From G965220825 sp965220825 (GTDB lineage Bacteria; Pseudomonadota; Alphaproteobacteria; UBA828), in contig OZ244839.1 of NCBI GenBank assembly GCA_965220825.1, forward strand, positions 2,790,001 through 2,854,000: a stretch of 64,000 bases of DNA, in the 5' to 3' direction. The notes below the pieces were generated by a model, which ran no database searches, was not told the DNA's origin, and was given only the letters and a program-made list of their open reading frames with translations. A program made the position numbers and the translations under genes. Of this stretch, positions 24,048 to 31,977 are shown in pieces (the first letter of the stretch is position 1; each line of letters opens with the position of its first letter).

Positions 24048-25281
24048 GGCTCTCGAGCCCCTCTATCGGCCCCAGTGCCGCCACCGCAGGCCGTCGGCCG
24101 CGCAGCAGGCGGTTCGCGACACGCTCTACCGAGGCGACATCCACGGCGTCGATCCGCGCCGCCATCTCCGCCACCGGGATGGGGCGGCCGAAGATCTGGA
24201 GATGCCGCCCGAGCCGCTCGCAGCAGGCCTGGGTGCTCTCGAGGGACATCAGCAGCCCCGCCTTGAGCTGGACGCGGGCGCGGGACACCTCATCGGCCGT
24301 CACGCCCGCGCATGTCTTCATGGTCTCGTCCGCCGCCGCCGGGACCAGTTCGGCGATCCGGTCCGCACCCGCGCCCGCGTAGAATCCGAACAGGCCGCCG
24401 TCCGCATAGCTCGACGCGAAGCTGAACACGGTGTAGGCGAGGCCTCGGCGCTCCCGGATCTCCTGGAAGAGGCGCGAGGACATGCCGCCGCCGAGCAGCG
24501 TGGACAGCACCTGGACTGCGTAATAATCCGGGTCGTCATGGGCGATGCCGTCGAAGCCCACCACCAGATGGACCTGCTCCAGATCCCGTACGGCGCGCAG
24601 GTCTTCCCCGCCATAGACCGCCTTCTCCGGCGGGAGTCCCGCGGCGGGGGCGGGCAGGGCCGTGAATGCCGCCTCGGCGGCGGCGGCGAGGGAATCATGG
24701 TCGATGCGCCCCGCCGCCGCCAGCACCATGCGGGGCGCGCTGTAATGGGCCGCCATATAGGCGGCGAGATCCTCCCGCGAATAGCGCGCGACGCGCTCCG
24801 CGGGCCCCAGGATGCTGCGGCCCATGGGCTGGTCCGGATAGGCGGCAGCCTGGAAGCGGTCGAACACCAGGTCGTCGGGCGTGTCGTGGACCTGCGCGAT
24901 CTCCTGCATCACGACCGTACGCTCCCGGTCGAGCTCCGCCGCATCGAAGACCGAGTGCTGTACGATGTCCGCCAGCAGATCGAGGGCGAGCGGCACATCC
25001 TCCTTCATCACCTTGGCGTAATAGGCGGTGCTCTCCCGCGAGGTGTAGGCGTTGAGGTGGCCGCCCACCGCCTCGATCTCCTCGGCGATGTCCCGCGCGC
25101 TGCGCCGCTCCGTGCCCTTGAAGGCCATATGCTCCAGCAGGTGGGAGAGGCCGTTGGTCTCCTCCGTCTCGCGCCGCGCGCCCACATCGACCCAGAGCCC
25201 CAGCGACGCCGTCTCCAGATGCGCGACGGATTCGGTGGCGACCCGCAGTCCGTTGGGAAGGGTGGAGACGCGCACGCTCAT
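24019..25281 (-). CDS. M16-family zinc peptidase (processing-peptidase-like)
   Basis: 420-residue inverzincin metallopeptidase, resembling the mitochondrial processing peptidase beta subunit. The zinc/catalytic motif HLLEH is at 47-51 with the downstream glutamate region expected for HxxEH proteins (ELDRERTVVMQEI). The second half has the glycine-rich LLGGGMSSRLFQEIRERRGLAY block of the family. The ATG at 25281 overlaps the thrC stop (ATGA). The frame extends further upstream but inside thrC. thrC followed by an M16 peptidase is a common alphaproteobacterial pairing. Confidence 0.94.
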   Translation of the reverse strand: MSVRVSTLPNGLRVATESVAHLETASLGLWVDVGARRETEETNGLSHLLEHMAFKGTERRSARDIAEEIEAVGGHLNAYTSRESTAYYAKVMKEDVPLALDLLADIVQHSVFDAAELDRERTVVMQEIAQVHDTPDDLVFDRFQAAAYPDQPMGRSILGPAERVARYSREDLAAYMAAHYSAPRMVLAAAGRIDHDSLAAAAEAAFTALPAPAAGLPPEKAVYGGEDLRAVRDLEQVHLVVGFDGIAHDDPDYYAVQVLSTLLGGGMSSRLFQEIRERRGLAYTVFSFASSYADGGLFGFYAGAGADRIAELVPAAADETMKTCAGVTADEVSRARVQLKAGLLMSLESTQACCERLGRHLQIFGRPIPVAEMAARIDAVDVASVERVANRLLRGRRPAVAALGPIEGLESHDSIAARFA

Positions 25282-26684
25282 GCGGCGTGCTCCCGGACAG
25301 CGCCCACGCGCTCCCGCAGGAAGCGCTTGAGGCGTGCGGCGTCGTTGGGGAGCCGCGCGAGCCGTTCCGGCCGCTCCATGAGGCCGGCGAGGCGGGGCGG
25401 GAGTGCGGGGCGCTCCCCGGTCGCGCGCTCCACCGCGTCGGGGAACTTCGCCGGATGGGCGGTGGCGAGGCAGACGACCGGTGTGCCCGTCCCGTCCTCC
25501 GCGGCACAGAGGCCGACGGCGGTGTGCGGATCCACCGTAATGCCCGCGTCGCGCCGCAGCGCCGCGATGGCCCCAAGGCACGCTTCGTCGTCGGCCCTGG
25601 CGGCGGAGAAGGCGCGCCGGGTCTCGGCCAGGCGGGCACCTTCCACCGTGAAGGTCCCGTCGCGGGCGAGCCGTTCGGCGAACGCCCCCGTCCGCGCGCC
25701 GTCCCGGCCCTCGAGCTCGAAGACGAAGCGCTCGAAGTTGCTCGCCGTCTGGATGTCCATGCTGGGGCTGAGCGTCCGAGCGACGGCGCCGGGGCGATAG
25801 GTGCCGGTCTCGAGGAAACGGGCGAGGATGTCGTTCCGGTTGGTCGCGACGGTGAGACGCGCAATGGGAAGGCCCATGCACCGCGCCGCGTGGCCGGCAA
25901 GGACATTGCCGAAATTGCCCGTCGGCACGACGAAGGAGACCGCCCGGTCCGGCGCGCCGAGGGCAAGGGCCGCATAGACGTAATAGGCCGTCTGCGCCGC
26001 GATGCGCGCCCAGTTGATGGAGTTAACCGCGGCAAGGCCCATCTCGTCCCGGAAGGCCGCATCCTGGAACAGCGTCTTCACCAGGGCCTGGCAGTCGTCG
26101 AAGGTGCCGGCGACCGCCGCGTTGTGGACGTTGGGCGCAAGAACCGTCGTCATCTGGCGACGCTGGATCTCGGAGACCCGGCCCTCGGGATGGAGGATGG
26201 CGACGGAGACGTTCTCCCGCCCGCGGAACGCCTCGATGGCCGCTGCGCCCGTGTCGCCCGAGGTGGCGGCGAGCACGGTGGCGCGGCGGCCGTTGCGGGC
26301 GAGCGCTTCGTCCAGCAGACGGGCGAGCATCTGGAGGGCGAAGTCCTTGAAGGCGCAGGTGGGGCCGTGGAAGAGCTCCAGCAGCCAGCGGTCGGGCCCG
26401 ATCTGCGTCAGCGGCGCGGTGGCAGGGTGGTCGAAGCCCGCATAGCTTTCCGCGGCGATCCGGGCGAGCGCTTGCGTCGTGAACGCACGGCCTGTGAAGC
26501 GCGCCATGAGGGCGGCGGCGACCTCGGCATAGGGGCGCCCGCGCAGTGCACGGAGCGCGTCTGCATCCAGCGCCGGCCAGGACTCCGGCAGGTAGAGCCC
26601 GCCGTCGCGGGCGAGCCCTTCCAGCAGCGTCTCCTCGAACGAGACCGTGCCGCCGTCGGTCCGGCGCGTGCTCACATAGCGCAA
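25278..26684 (-). CDS. thrC: Threonine synthase
   Basis: 468-residue fold-type II PLP enzyme that converts O-phosphohomoserine to threonine. The PLP lysine is K113 in HGPTCAFKDFALQ. ATSGDTGAAAIEAF binds the phosphate, and VPTGNFGNVLAGH is the second glycine loop. Length and N-terminal MRYVSTR match the yeast/E. coli-type enzyme. The initiation codon is TTG at 26684, chosen because the family N-terminus begins there; it has GGGAG about 10 bases upstream. First gene of the thrC-M16-tusA-GNAT operon. Confidence 0.96.
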   Translation of the reverse strand: MRYVSTRRTDGGTVSFEETLLEGLARDGGLYLPESWPALDADALRALRGRPYAEVAAALMARFTGRAFTTQALARIAAESYAGFDHPATAPLTQIGPDRWLLELFHGPTCAFKDFALQMLARLLDEALARNGRRATVLAATSGDTGAAAIEAFRGRENVSVAILHPEGRVSEIQRRQMTTVLAPNVHNAAVAGTFDDCQALVKTLFQDAAFRDEMGLAAVNSINWARIAAQTAYYVYAALALGAPDRAVSFVVPTGNFGNVLAGHAARCMGLPIARLTVATNRNDILARFLETGTYRPGAVARTLSPSMDIQTASNFERFVFELEGRDGARTGAFAERLARDGTFTVEGARLAETRRAFSAARADDEACLGAIAALRRDAGITVDPHTAVGLCAAEDGTGTPVVCLATAHPAKFPDAVERATGERPALPPRLAGLMERPERLARLPNDAARLKRFLRERVGAVREHAA

Positions 26685-26814
26685 ACCGCGCGTCTCCCGC
26701 CCCTTGAGCCTTCTTTAGGCCGGGCCGAGACTACACGCCGCCGCGCGCGCCCGCAAATGCCCCGTCCGAGGACGCCCCGCCTTCCGCACAGCCTCGCGCG
26801 CCGCCCCTTTTTTC

Positions 26815-26889
26815 GGTGCGCGGGTCTCCAGGCCCGCATTTTTTTCTCCTCGAAAAACAACAACATGCGGGCCTGGAGACCCGCGCACC
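26815..26889. repeat. Interspersed palindromic hairpin repeat, copy 3
   Basis: Perfect 25-bp arms 26815-26839 and 26865-26889 around a 25-nt loop rich in T then A. Lies between the end of the M32 peptidase gene and the start of thrC. The left flank (CCCCTTTTTTC) resembles the flank of copies 4 and 5, although the longer element found there is not recognisable here. Confidence 0.95.
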
Positions 26890-26900
26890 AAACAAAAAAG

Positions 26901-28388
26901 TCAGGCGAGATAGCGGCGGGCGAGGTGGGTTTTGAAGGACGTGGTATCGAGCGGCCTGCCGGTCGCCTGCTCGATCAAGGCGGGGGCGGGGAGGCGCGAT
27001 GCAAAGCTGTGGACCTTGGCACCGAGCCAGCGCCTGAGCGGTGCGAAATCCCCGCGCTCGACCGCACCCCAGAGGCCCGGCTCGTCCGCGAGCAGCGCCT
27101 CGAAAAGCTGCGCCGCCACGAGCGCGCCCAGCGTGTAGCTCGGGAAGTAGCCGAGCTCGCCCGCGGACCAGTGGATGTCCTGGAGGCACCCTTCGGCGTG
27201 GTTGCGGGGTCTGAGCCCGAGGGAGTCCTCGAGACCCTCGGCCCAGGCGTCCGGGATGTCGGCCACGGCCATGTCTCCCTCGATCAGGGCCGTCTCGATG
27301 CGATAGCGCAGCAGGATGTGGGCGGGGTAGGAGACCTCGTCGGCATCCACCCGGATAGGGCCGGGCTCTACGCGAATCGCGCGCCGGTAGAGCGCCTCCG
27401 AATCGAGTGCCGCCGCGCTCTCCCCCAGATGATCGGCGAGGATCGGCGCCAGGAAGCGCATGAAGGGCAGGCTGCGGCAGACCTGCATCTCCACCAGCAG
27501 GGACTGGCTCTCGTGCAGCGCCATGCCGCGGGCTTCGCCCACCGGCTGGAGCCGCCACGCGGCCGGCAAGCCCGCCTCGTAGAGCGCATGGCCGGTCTCG
27601 TGCAGCACGGCCATCAGGCTGGAGGCGAAGTCCGCCTCGTCGAAGCGGGTGGTGATGCGGATATCTTCGCTCACGCCGCCGCAGAAGGGGTGATGGCTCA
27701 CATCGAGGCGCCCATGGTCGAAGTCGAAGCCGAGTGCCTCCATCAGCCGCAGCGCGAGCGCCCTCTGTGCGGCTTCCGCTGCGCCGAGGGGTGCTGCTGC
27801 GGTGGCGGCCTGGTGCTCCCGGACCTCTCCGAGGAAGGACGGGAGAAAGCCCGCCAGATCGTCGAACAGCGGATCGATGGCTGCGCGCCGCATACCGGGA
27901 TCGAAGGAATCGATCAGCCCGTCATAGGGCGCGCATCCCAACGCGGCGCCGAGTGCCGCCGCCTTCTCGCGCACGAGGCCCAGGAGCGGGCCGAATGCGC
28001 GGGTGAAGCCCTCGAAATCGCTCGCGGGGCGGGCGTCGCGCCACACCATCTCGCAACGGGACGCGGCTTCGCTCAGCGCGGCCACGAGACCGGCGGGCAG
28101 CGCCGTCGCATGGCGCCAGCGGTGGCGCATTTCGACGAGGTTGGCGCGTTGCCAGGGGTCGAGCGACTCCGCCTCCGCGTCCGCTGCGTCGAGAAGGTCC
28201 GCAACCCGCGGATCGCTCAATATCTCGTGGCGGATGAGCTCCAGCTCGGCAAGCTGCGCCGCGCGGGCATCCGCACCACCCGCGGGCATGGCGGCCGCCC
28301 AGTCCCAGCGCAGCATGGCGGTGGCGCCCGCAAGCCTGCCGAGGCGGGCGAACCGGGCCTCGAGCGCGCCATAGGCCGCCGCGTTCAC
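26901..28388 (-). CDS. M32-family (Taq-type) carboxypeptidase
   Basis: 495-residue zinc metallo-carboxypeptidase. The zinc motif HETGH is at 263-267. Flanking family blocks are GLPAAWRLQPVGEARGMALHESQS and YPAHILLRYRIE. Cytosolic enzyme that trims C-terminal residues from peptides, with broad specificity except proline. The start is GTG at 28388, overlapping the SURF1 stop by 4 bp (GTGA), so it is translationally coupled to the oxidase operon and ends it. A longer open frame upstream overlaps SURF1 and is not used. Confidence 0.93.
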   Translation of the reverse strand: MNAAAYGALEARFARLGRLAGATAMLRWDWAAAMPAGGADARAAQLAELELIRHEILSDPRVADLLDAADAEAESLDPWQRANLVEMRHRWRHATALPAGLVAALSEAASRCEMVWRDARPASDFEGFTRAFGPLLGLVREKAAALGAALGCAPYDGLIDSFDPGMRRAAIDPLFDDLAGFLPSFLGEVREHQAATAAAPLGAAEAAQRALALRLMEALGFDFDHGRLDVSHHPFCGGVSEDIRITTRFDEADFASSLMAVLHETGHALYEAGLPAAWRLQPVGEARGMALHESQSLLVEMQVCRSLPFMRFLAPILADHLGESAAALDSEALYRRAIRVEPGPIRVDADEVSYPAHILLRYRIETALIEGDMAVADIPDAWAEGLEDSLGLRPRNHAEGCLQDIHWSAGELGYFPSYTLGALVAAQLFEALLADEPGLWGAVERGDFAPLRRWLGAKVHSFASRLPAPALIEQATGRPLDTTSFKTHLARRYLA

Positions 28389-29098
28389 TTGCCCTTCCTG
28401 CCCGCCCGCCGCCCGCGGCGCATATAGAGGGCGTAGATCACGCCGAGGCTCGCCGCCAGCGCGTACCAGATCACGATATATTGGACATGCTCGCTGCGCC
28501 GTTCGATCCTGGTCTGCCCGCCCACCGGCAGACCGCCCGGATTGGGCGCGGGGCCCGCATCGATCAGGAAGGCGGGCGGTGGGATTCCGGCCTTCGCGGC
28601 GAGGGACTCGAGGTCCAGCCAGAACCAGACATTCTCGTCGGGCGCATTGTCCGGCGTGAACCAGCCGGCGCTTCCGCCCGGAACCAGAACGCCCTCGATC
28701 CGCACCGTGTCGCGGAGCTGCCCACCGAGCCGCGTCATCGGATCCTCGTTCTCGAGCGGCACCCATCCCCGGTTGACCAGAAGCGGCGGGCCGTCGGTAC
28801 GCTCGAAGGGCGTTATCACCTGGTAGCCGACACGGCGGTTGTGGGTCCGCGCGGCGAGGAACATTTCGGCCTCGTGGCGAAAGCGGCCTTCCACCACCAC
28901 GCGGCGGAAGTGAAGCGCGTCCGGCTCCGCCACCTCCGCGGGCAGCAGCACCACTTCGGCGCCGTGGCGGGCCAGCCGCTCGGCATTGAGCTCCGTCTTC
29001 CACATCAGGCGGTGGACCTGCCAGGAGCCCAGCGCGAGCAGCAGCAGGATGCCGGGGATCGCGAACCAGGTCGCGCGCCGCCGCGCGCGGCTACTCAC
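28385..29098 (-). CDS. surf1: SURF1-family cytochrome oxidase assembly protein
   Basis: 237-residue inner-membrane protein with two membrane helices, one near the N-terminus (FAIPGILLLLALGSWQVHRL) and one near the C-terminus (YIVIWYALAASLGVIYALYM), and a periplasmic domain between. It includes family motifs GYQVITPFER and LVNRGWVP. It helps insert heme a into subunit I. Two start codons are possible: GTG at 29098 with an 8-bp overlap with the DUF983 gene, chosen here, or TTG at 29137 with a 47-bp overlap. Confidence 0.92.
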   Translation of the reverse strand: MSSRARRRATWFAIPGILLLLALGSWQVHRLMWKTELNAERLARHGAEVVLLPAEVAEPDALHFRRVVVEGRFRHEAEMFLAARTHNRRVGYQVITPFERTDGPPLLVNRGWVPLENEDPMTRLGGQLRDTVRIEGVLVPGGSAGWFTPDNAPDENVWFWLDLESLAAKAGIPPPAFLIDAGPAPNPGGLPVGGQTRIERRSEHVQYIVIWYALAASLGVIYALYMRRGRRAGRKGK

Positions 29099-29462
29099 CG
29101 CCGAAGCCGGCCGCTCTGTGCCTGTACTGGAGCGCAATCAGAATCGCCTTTGCGGGCCGCAGCAGCGCCAGGCTGCCGAGGATGACGGCAGGCCCCCAGA
29201 GGACGACATGAAGCCAGTAGGGTGGCGCATGGGCGAGCTCCAACCAGAGCGCCAGCGCGACCGTGACCGCGCCGACCACGAACATGACGAACACCGCCGG
29301 GCCGTCTCCGCTGTCATGCTCCCGGAGCGCGAAGCCGCAGTTCGCGCACCGCTCCGCGACCCGCAGATAGCCCGCGAAGAGCCGGCCTCGGCCGCACCGC
29401 GGGCAACGCGAAAGAACGCCCGCCTTCAGGACCGGAACCGGCGGATAGTGCGCGTCGTTCAC
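29091..29462 (-). CDS. DUF983 family membrane protein
   Basis: 123-residue protein: a zinc-ribbon-like N-terminus with two cysteine pairs (SRCPRCGRG and ERCANCGF) followed by two membrane helices (FVMFVVGAVTVALALWLEL and a second in WLHVVLWGPAVILGSLALL). Function unknown. It sits between ctaE and SURF1 as in many Alphaproteobacteria, so a role in oxidase assembly or metal handling is likely. GTG start at 29462, ten bases after the ctaE stop, preceded by GAGAGG. Confidence 0.9.
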   Translation of the reverse strand: MNDAHYPPVPVLKAGVLSRCPRCGRGRLFAGYLRVAERCANCGFALREHDSGDGPAVFVMFVVGAVTVALALWLELAHAPPYWLHVVLWGPAVILGSLALLRPAKAILIALQYRHRAAGFGGE

Positions 29463-29472
29463 GGCCTCTCGA

Positions 29473-30279
29473 TCAGCTCCCGCCCCACCAGTAGACCCAG
29501 ATGAAGAGGAAGAGCCACACCACGTCCACGAAATGCCAGTACCAGGCCGCGGCCTCGAAACCGATATGCTGGTCCGGCTTGAACTGCCCGCGGAGCGCCC
29601 GGTAGAGACAGACTGCAAGGAAGATCGCCCCCACCGTCACATGGAAGCCGTGGAAGCCCGTCGCCATGTAGAAGGTGGAGGGATAGATCCCCTCGCGGAA
29701 GCCGAAGGCCGCGTGGGCATATTCGTAGCCCTGGACGCCGATGAAGGCCACGCCGAGTGCCACCGTAAGCGAGAGCCCGTAGATCATCTGCTTGTGGTCG
29801 CCATGGCGCAGCGCATGGTGCGCCCAGGTCACCGTGGCGCCGGAGGTGAGCAGCAGCAGCGTGTTGATGAAGGGCAGCCGCCAGGCGGGGATGACTTCGA
29901 CGCCGGGCGGCGGCCAGATATTGTCGATAGCGTCCTGCGGCATGATGGAGGCATTGAAGAACGCCCAGAAGAACGCCGCGAAGAACATCACCTCGGAGGC
30001 GATGAAGAGCACCATGCCGAAGCGCAGGCCCCGCTGCACCACCTGGGTGTGCTCGTTCTCCACAAGGGCCTCGCGGATCACGTCGCGCCACCAGAAATAC
30101 ATGGTGAGTAGGACGATTACCCCGCCGATCGTCATCAGCCAGAGCTGCCCGGTGTGCATGAAGATGACGACACCGCCGAGCCCAAGCCCGCCGCCGCCCA
30201 GGGCGCCGATCACGGGCCAGGGGCTCGGCCGCACCATGTGGAAATCGTGGTTCGCCGTGCCGTGCGCGCTTTCCGCCAT
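29473..30279 (-). CDS. ctaE: Cytochrome c oxidase subunit III
   Basis: 268-residue integral membrane protein with seven predicted helices, part of the aa3-type terminal oxidase. Hallmarks: HDFHMVRPSPWPVIGA at the N-terminus, the ASEVMFFAAFFWAFF helix with its lipid-binding glutamate, and the terminal WHFVDVVWLFLFIWVYWWGG. Gap to ctaG is 2 bp, so it is in the same operon. Confidence 0.97.
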   Translation of the reverse strand: MAESAHGTANHDFHMVRPSPWPVIGALGGGGLGLGGVVIFMHTGQLWLMTIGGVIVLLTMYFWWRDVIREALVENEHTQVVQRGLRFGMVLFIASEVMFFAAFFWAFFNASIMPQDAIDNIWPPPGVEVIPAWRLPFINTLLLLTSGATVTWAHHALRHGDHKQMIYGLSLTVALGVAFIGVQGYEYAHAAFGFREGIYPSTFYMATGFHGFHVTVGAIFLAVCLYRALRGQFKPDQHIGFEAAAWYWHFVDVVWLFLFIWVYWWGGS

Positions 30280-30281
30280 GC

Positions 30282-30899
30282 CTACTCTTGCTCCGTCGTC
30301 GCATTGGGGCGTGCGCCGTCTGCCCCGTCCGGTGCGCGCGCAAGCTCGAGCGCGGCATCCGCCGCATCGCCTTCACGCGCGAAGAAGGTATAGGAGAGGG
30401 TGATGGTCTTCACGTCGTCGAGCCGGCGGTCCTCGGCGATGTCGGGGTCGATGAAGAAGGAGACGGGAAACTCCGCCCGCTCGCCCGGTGCGAGCGCCTG
30501 CTCCTCGAAGCAGAAGCAGTCGATCTTGTTGAAATAGACCCCCGCCTTGACCGGCGTGACGTTGAAGGTGGAACTGCCCACGAACGTGCGGTCGGAGCGG
30601 TTCTCGGCGCTGTAGAAGGCAAGCGCCGTTTCGCCTACGCGCACCGCGACCTCCCGCTGGTCCGGCTTGAAGTGCCAGGGCAGGTCGCGGGCGATATCCG
30701 CGTTGAAGCGCACGGTAACGACCCGCTCGCCGATCTCCACCGGCGCCGCCTCGGCCACCTGGGTCGTCCCGCCGAAGCCCGTGACCTGGCAGAAGAGGCG
30801 GTAGAGCGGCACCGCGCCGAAGGAAAGCCCCACCATGGCGCACACCACGCCGCCGAGGAGCAGCGCGGTCGCTGCCCGGCGCCGGTTCGCGCGCGCCAT
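30282..30899 (-). CDS. ctaG: Cytochrome c oxidase assembly protein CtaG/Cox11
   Basis: 205-residue copper chaperone that delivers copper to the CuB site of subunit I. One N-terminal membrane anchor (about 10-32) and a periplasmic beta-sandwich domain. The copper-binding pair is C128/C130 in KIDCFCFEEQ, and VPLYRLFCQVTGFGG follows the anchor. The start ATG at 30899 is one base after the stop of the 43-residue ORF. An open frame extends upstream but overlaps that gene. Confidence 0.95.
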   Translation of the reverse strand: MARANRRRAATALLLGGVVCAMVGLSFGAVPLYRLFCQVTGFGGTTQVAEAAPVEIGERVVTVRFNADIARDLPWHFKPDQREVAVRVGETALAFYSAENRSDRTFVGSSTFNVTPVKAGVYFNKIDCFCFEEQALAPGERAEFPVSFFIDPDIAEDRRLDDVKTITLSYTFFAREGDAADAALELARAPDGADGARPNATTEQE

Positions 30900-30900
30900 C

Positions 30901-31032
30901 TCACTCACCCCCCATGCGGACGATGGTGATGAGGTAGAAGAGGATCGCAAGCCCGAGCAGCACGCCGCCGACGGCAAGGTTGCGCGTCCTGCGGCGGCGC
31001 TCCATCTCCCGGTCCTTCACGGCGCCACTCAT
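30901..31032 (-). CDS. Small single-helix membrane protein in the oxidase operon (CoxF-like)
   Basis: 43-residue ORF: a charged basic N-terminus (KDREMERRRRTRN) and one membrane helix (LAVGGVLLGLAILFYLITIV), ending RMGGE. Its ATG overlaps the ctaB stop by 4 bp (ATGA) and its TGA is one base before the ctaG start, so it is tightly embedded in the operon. Small proteins at this position (often named CoxF) are a regular feature of alphaproteobacterial cox operons. Function is not known from sequence; an assembly factor or accessory subunit is inferred from context. Confidence 0.8.
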   Translation of the reverse strand: MSGAVKDREMERRRRTRNLAVGGVLLGLAILFYLITIVRMGGE

Positions 31033-31946
31033 GGCAGGGCCGGAACGTGCCAGGCCCGGTCGATGGCGAGCAGGGCGAACAGGGCGAAGAGATGGAGGAT
31101 GGAAAAGCCGAAGAGCTGCCGCGCCTCCTTCTGGCCGCGCCCGACCAGAACCCGGTAGGCGGCGAGTACGAAGGCCGCGCCGAAAAGCGCCGCACCCGCA
31201 CCGTAAAGGAGGCCTGCGGCGCCGGTCCCGAAGGGGATGAGCGCTACCGGCAGCAGCAGGAGTGCATAGGCGAAAATCTGCCGCCGCGTGGCCTTCTCCC
31301 CCGCCGTCACCGGCAGCATGGGCACGCCGGCACGGGCGTAGTCGTCCGCCCTGTAGAGGGCGAGCGCCCAGAAATGCGGCGGAGTCCAGAGGAAGATGAT
31401 GGCGAAGAGGGCGAGGGAATCGAGGCCGATTCCGCCGCTCGCCGCGGCCCAGCCGATCATGGGCGGGAACGCGCCGGCGGCGCCGCCGATGACGATGTTC
31501 TGCGGCGTGCGCCGCTTGAGCCACATGGTGTAGATCACGACATAGAAAAACACCGTGAAGGCGAGCAGCGCCGCCGCCGTCCAGTTGACGGCGAGCCCCA
31601 TCACGGCCGTCGCGCCCGCCGACAGCACGATGCCGAGCCCGAGCGCCACTTGCGGTTCCACCCGTCCGGCGGGGATGGGGCGGGCGCCGGTGCGGGCCAT
31701 CAGCGCGTCGATGTCGCGGTCGTACCACATGTTGATGGCTGCCGAGCCGCCCGCACCGACGGCGATGCAGAGCACGGCGACGACGGCGATCAACGGGTGG
31801 ATCTCTCCCGGTGCCACCCAGAGGCCCACGGCACCGGTGAACACCACGAGCGACATGACCCGCGGCTTGAGCAGCGCGAGCGCGTCCCCAAGCGCGACCG
31901 GTGCCGCGCCTGGCGCGAAGGCTGCCTTCGCCGAGAGTTCGGTCAT
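31029..31946 (-). CDS. ctaB: Protoheme IX farnesyltransferase (heme o synthase)
   Basis: 305-residue polytopic UbiA-family prenyltransferase that adds a farnesyl group to heme b to make heme o for the oxidase. The first aspartate-rich motif is INMWYDRDIDALMARTGARP, preceded by the LKPRVMSLVVFTG start typical of CtaB. The second polar loop is YTMWLKRRTPQNIVIGGAAGAFPPMIGW. Located between ctaD and the small membrane ORF. Confidence 0.96.
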   Translation of the reverse strand: MTELSAKAAFAPGAAPVALGDALALLKPRVMSLVVFTGAVGLWVAPGEIHPLIAVVAVLCIAVGAGGSAAINMWYDRDIDALMARTGARPIPAGRVEPQVALGLGIVLSAGATAVMGLAVNWTAAALLAFTVFFYVVIYTMWLKRRTPQNIVIGGAAGAFPPMIGWAAASGGIGLDSLALFAIIFLWTPPHFWALALYRADDYARAGVPMLPVTAGEKATRRQIFAYALLLLPVALIPFGTGAAGLLYGAGAALFGAAFVLAAYRVLVGRGQKEARQLFGFSILHLFALFALLAIDRAWHVPALP

Positions 31947-31977
31947 CGGCCTGTTCCGGCTGCCGCCCGCCGCGGCC

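Noticed and set aside
25287..28427. 1046-codon open frame on the plus strand
   Set aside because: It is antisense to thrC and the M32 peptidase and is rich in Arg, Gly and Ala as expected of a GC-rich shadow frame. It even reads through hairpin repeat copy 3.
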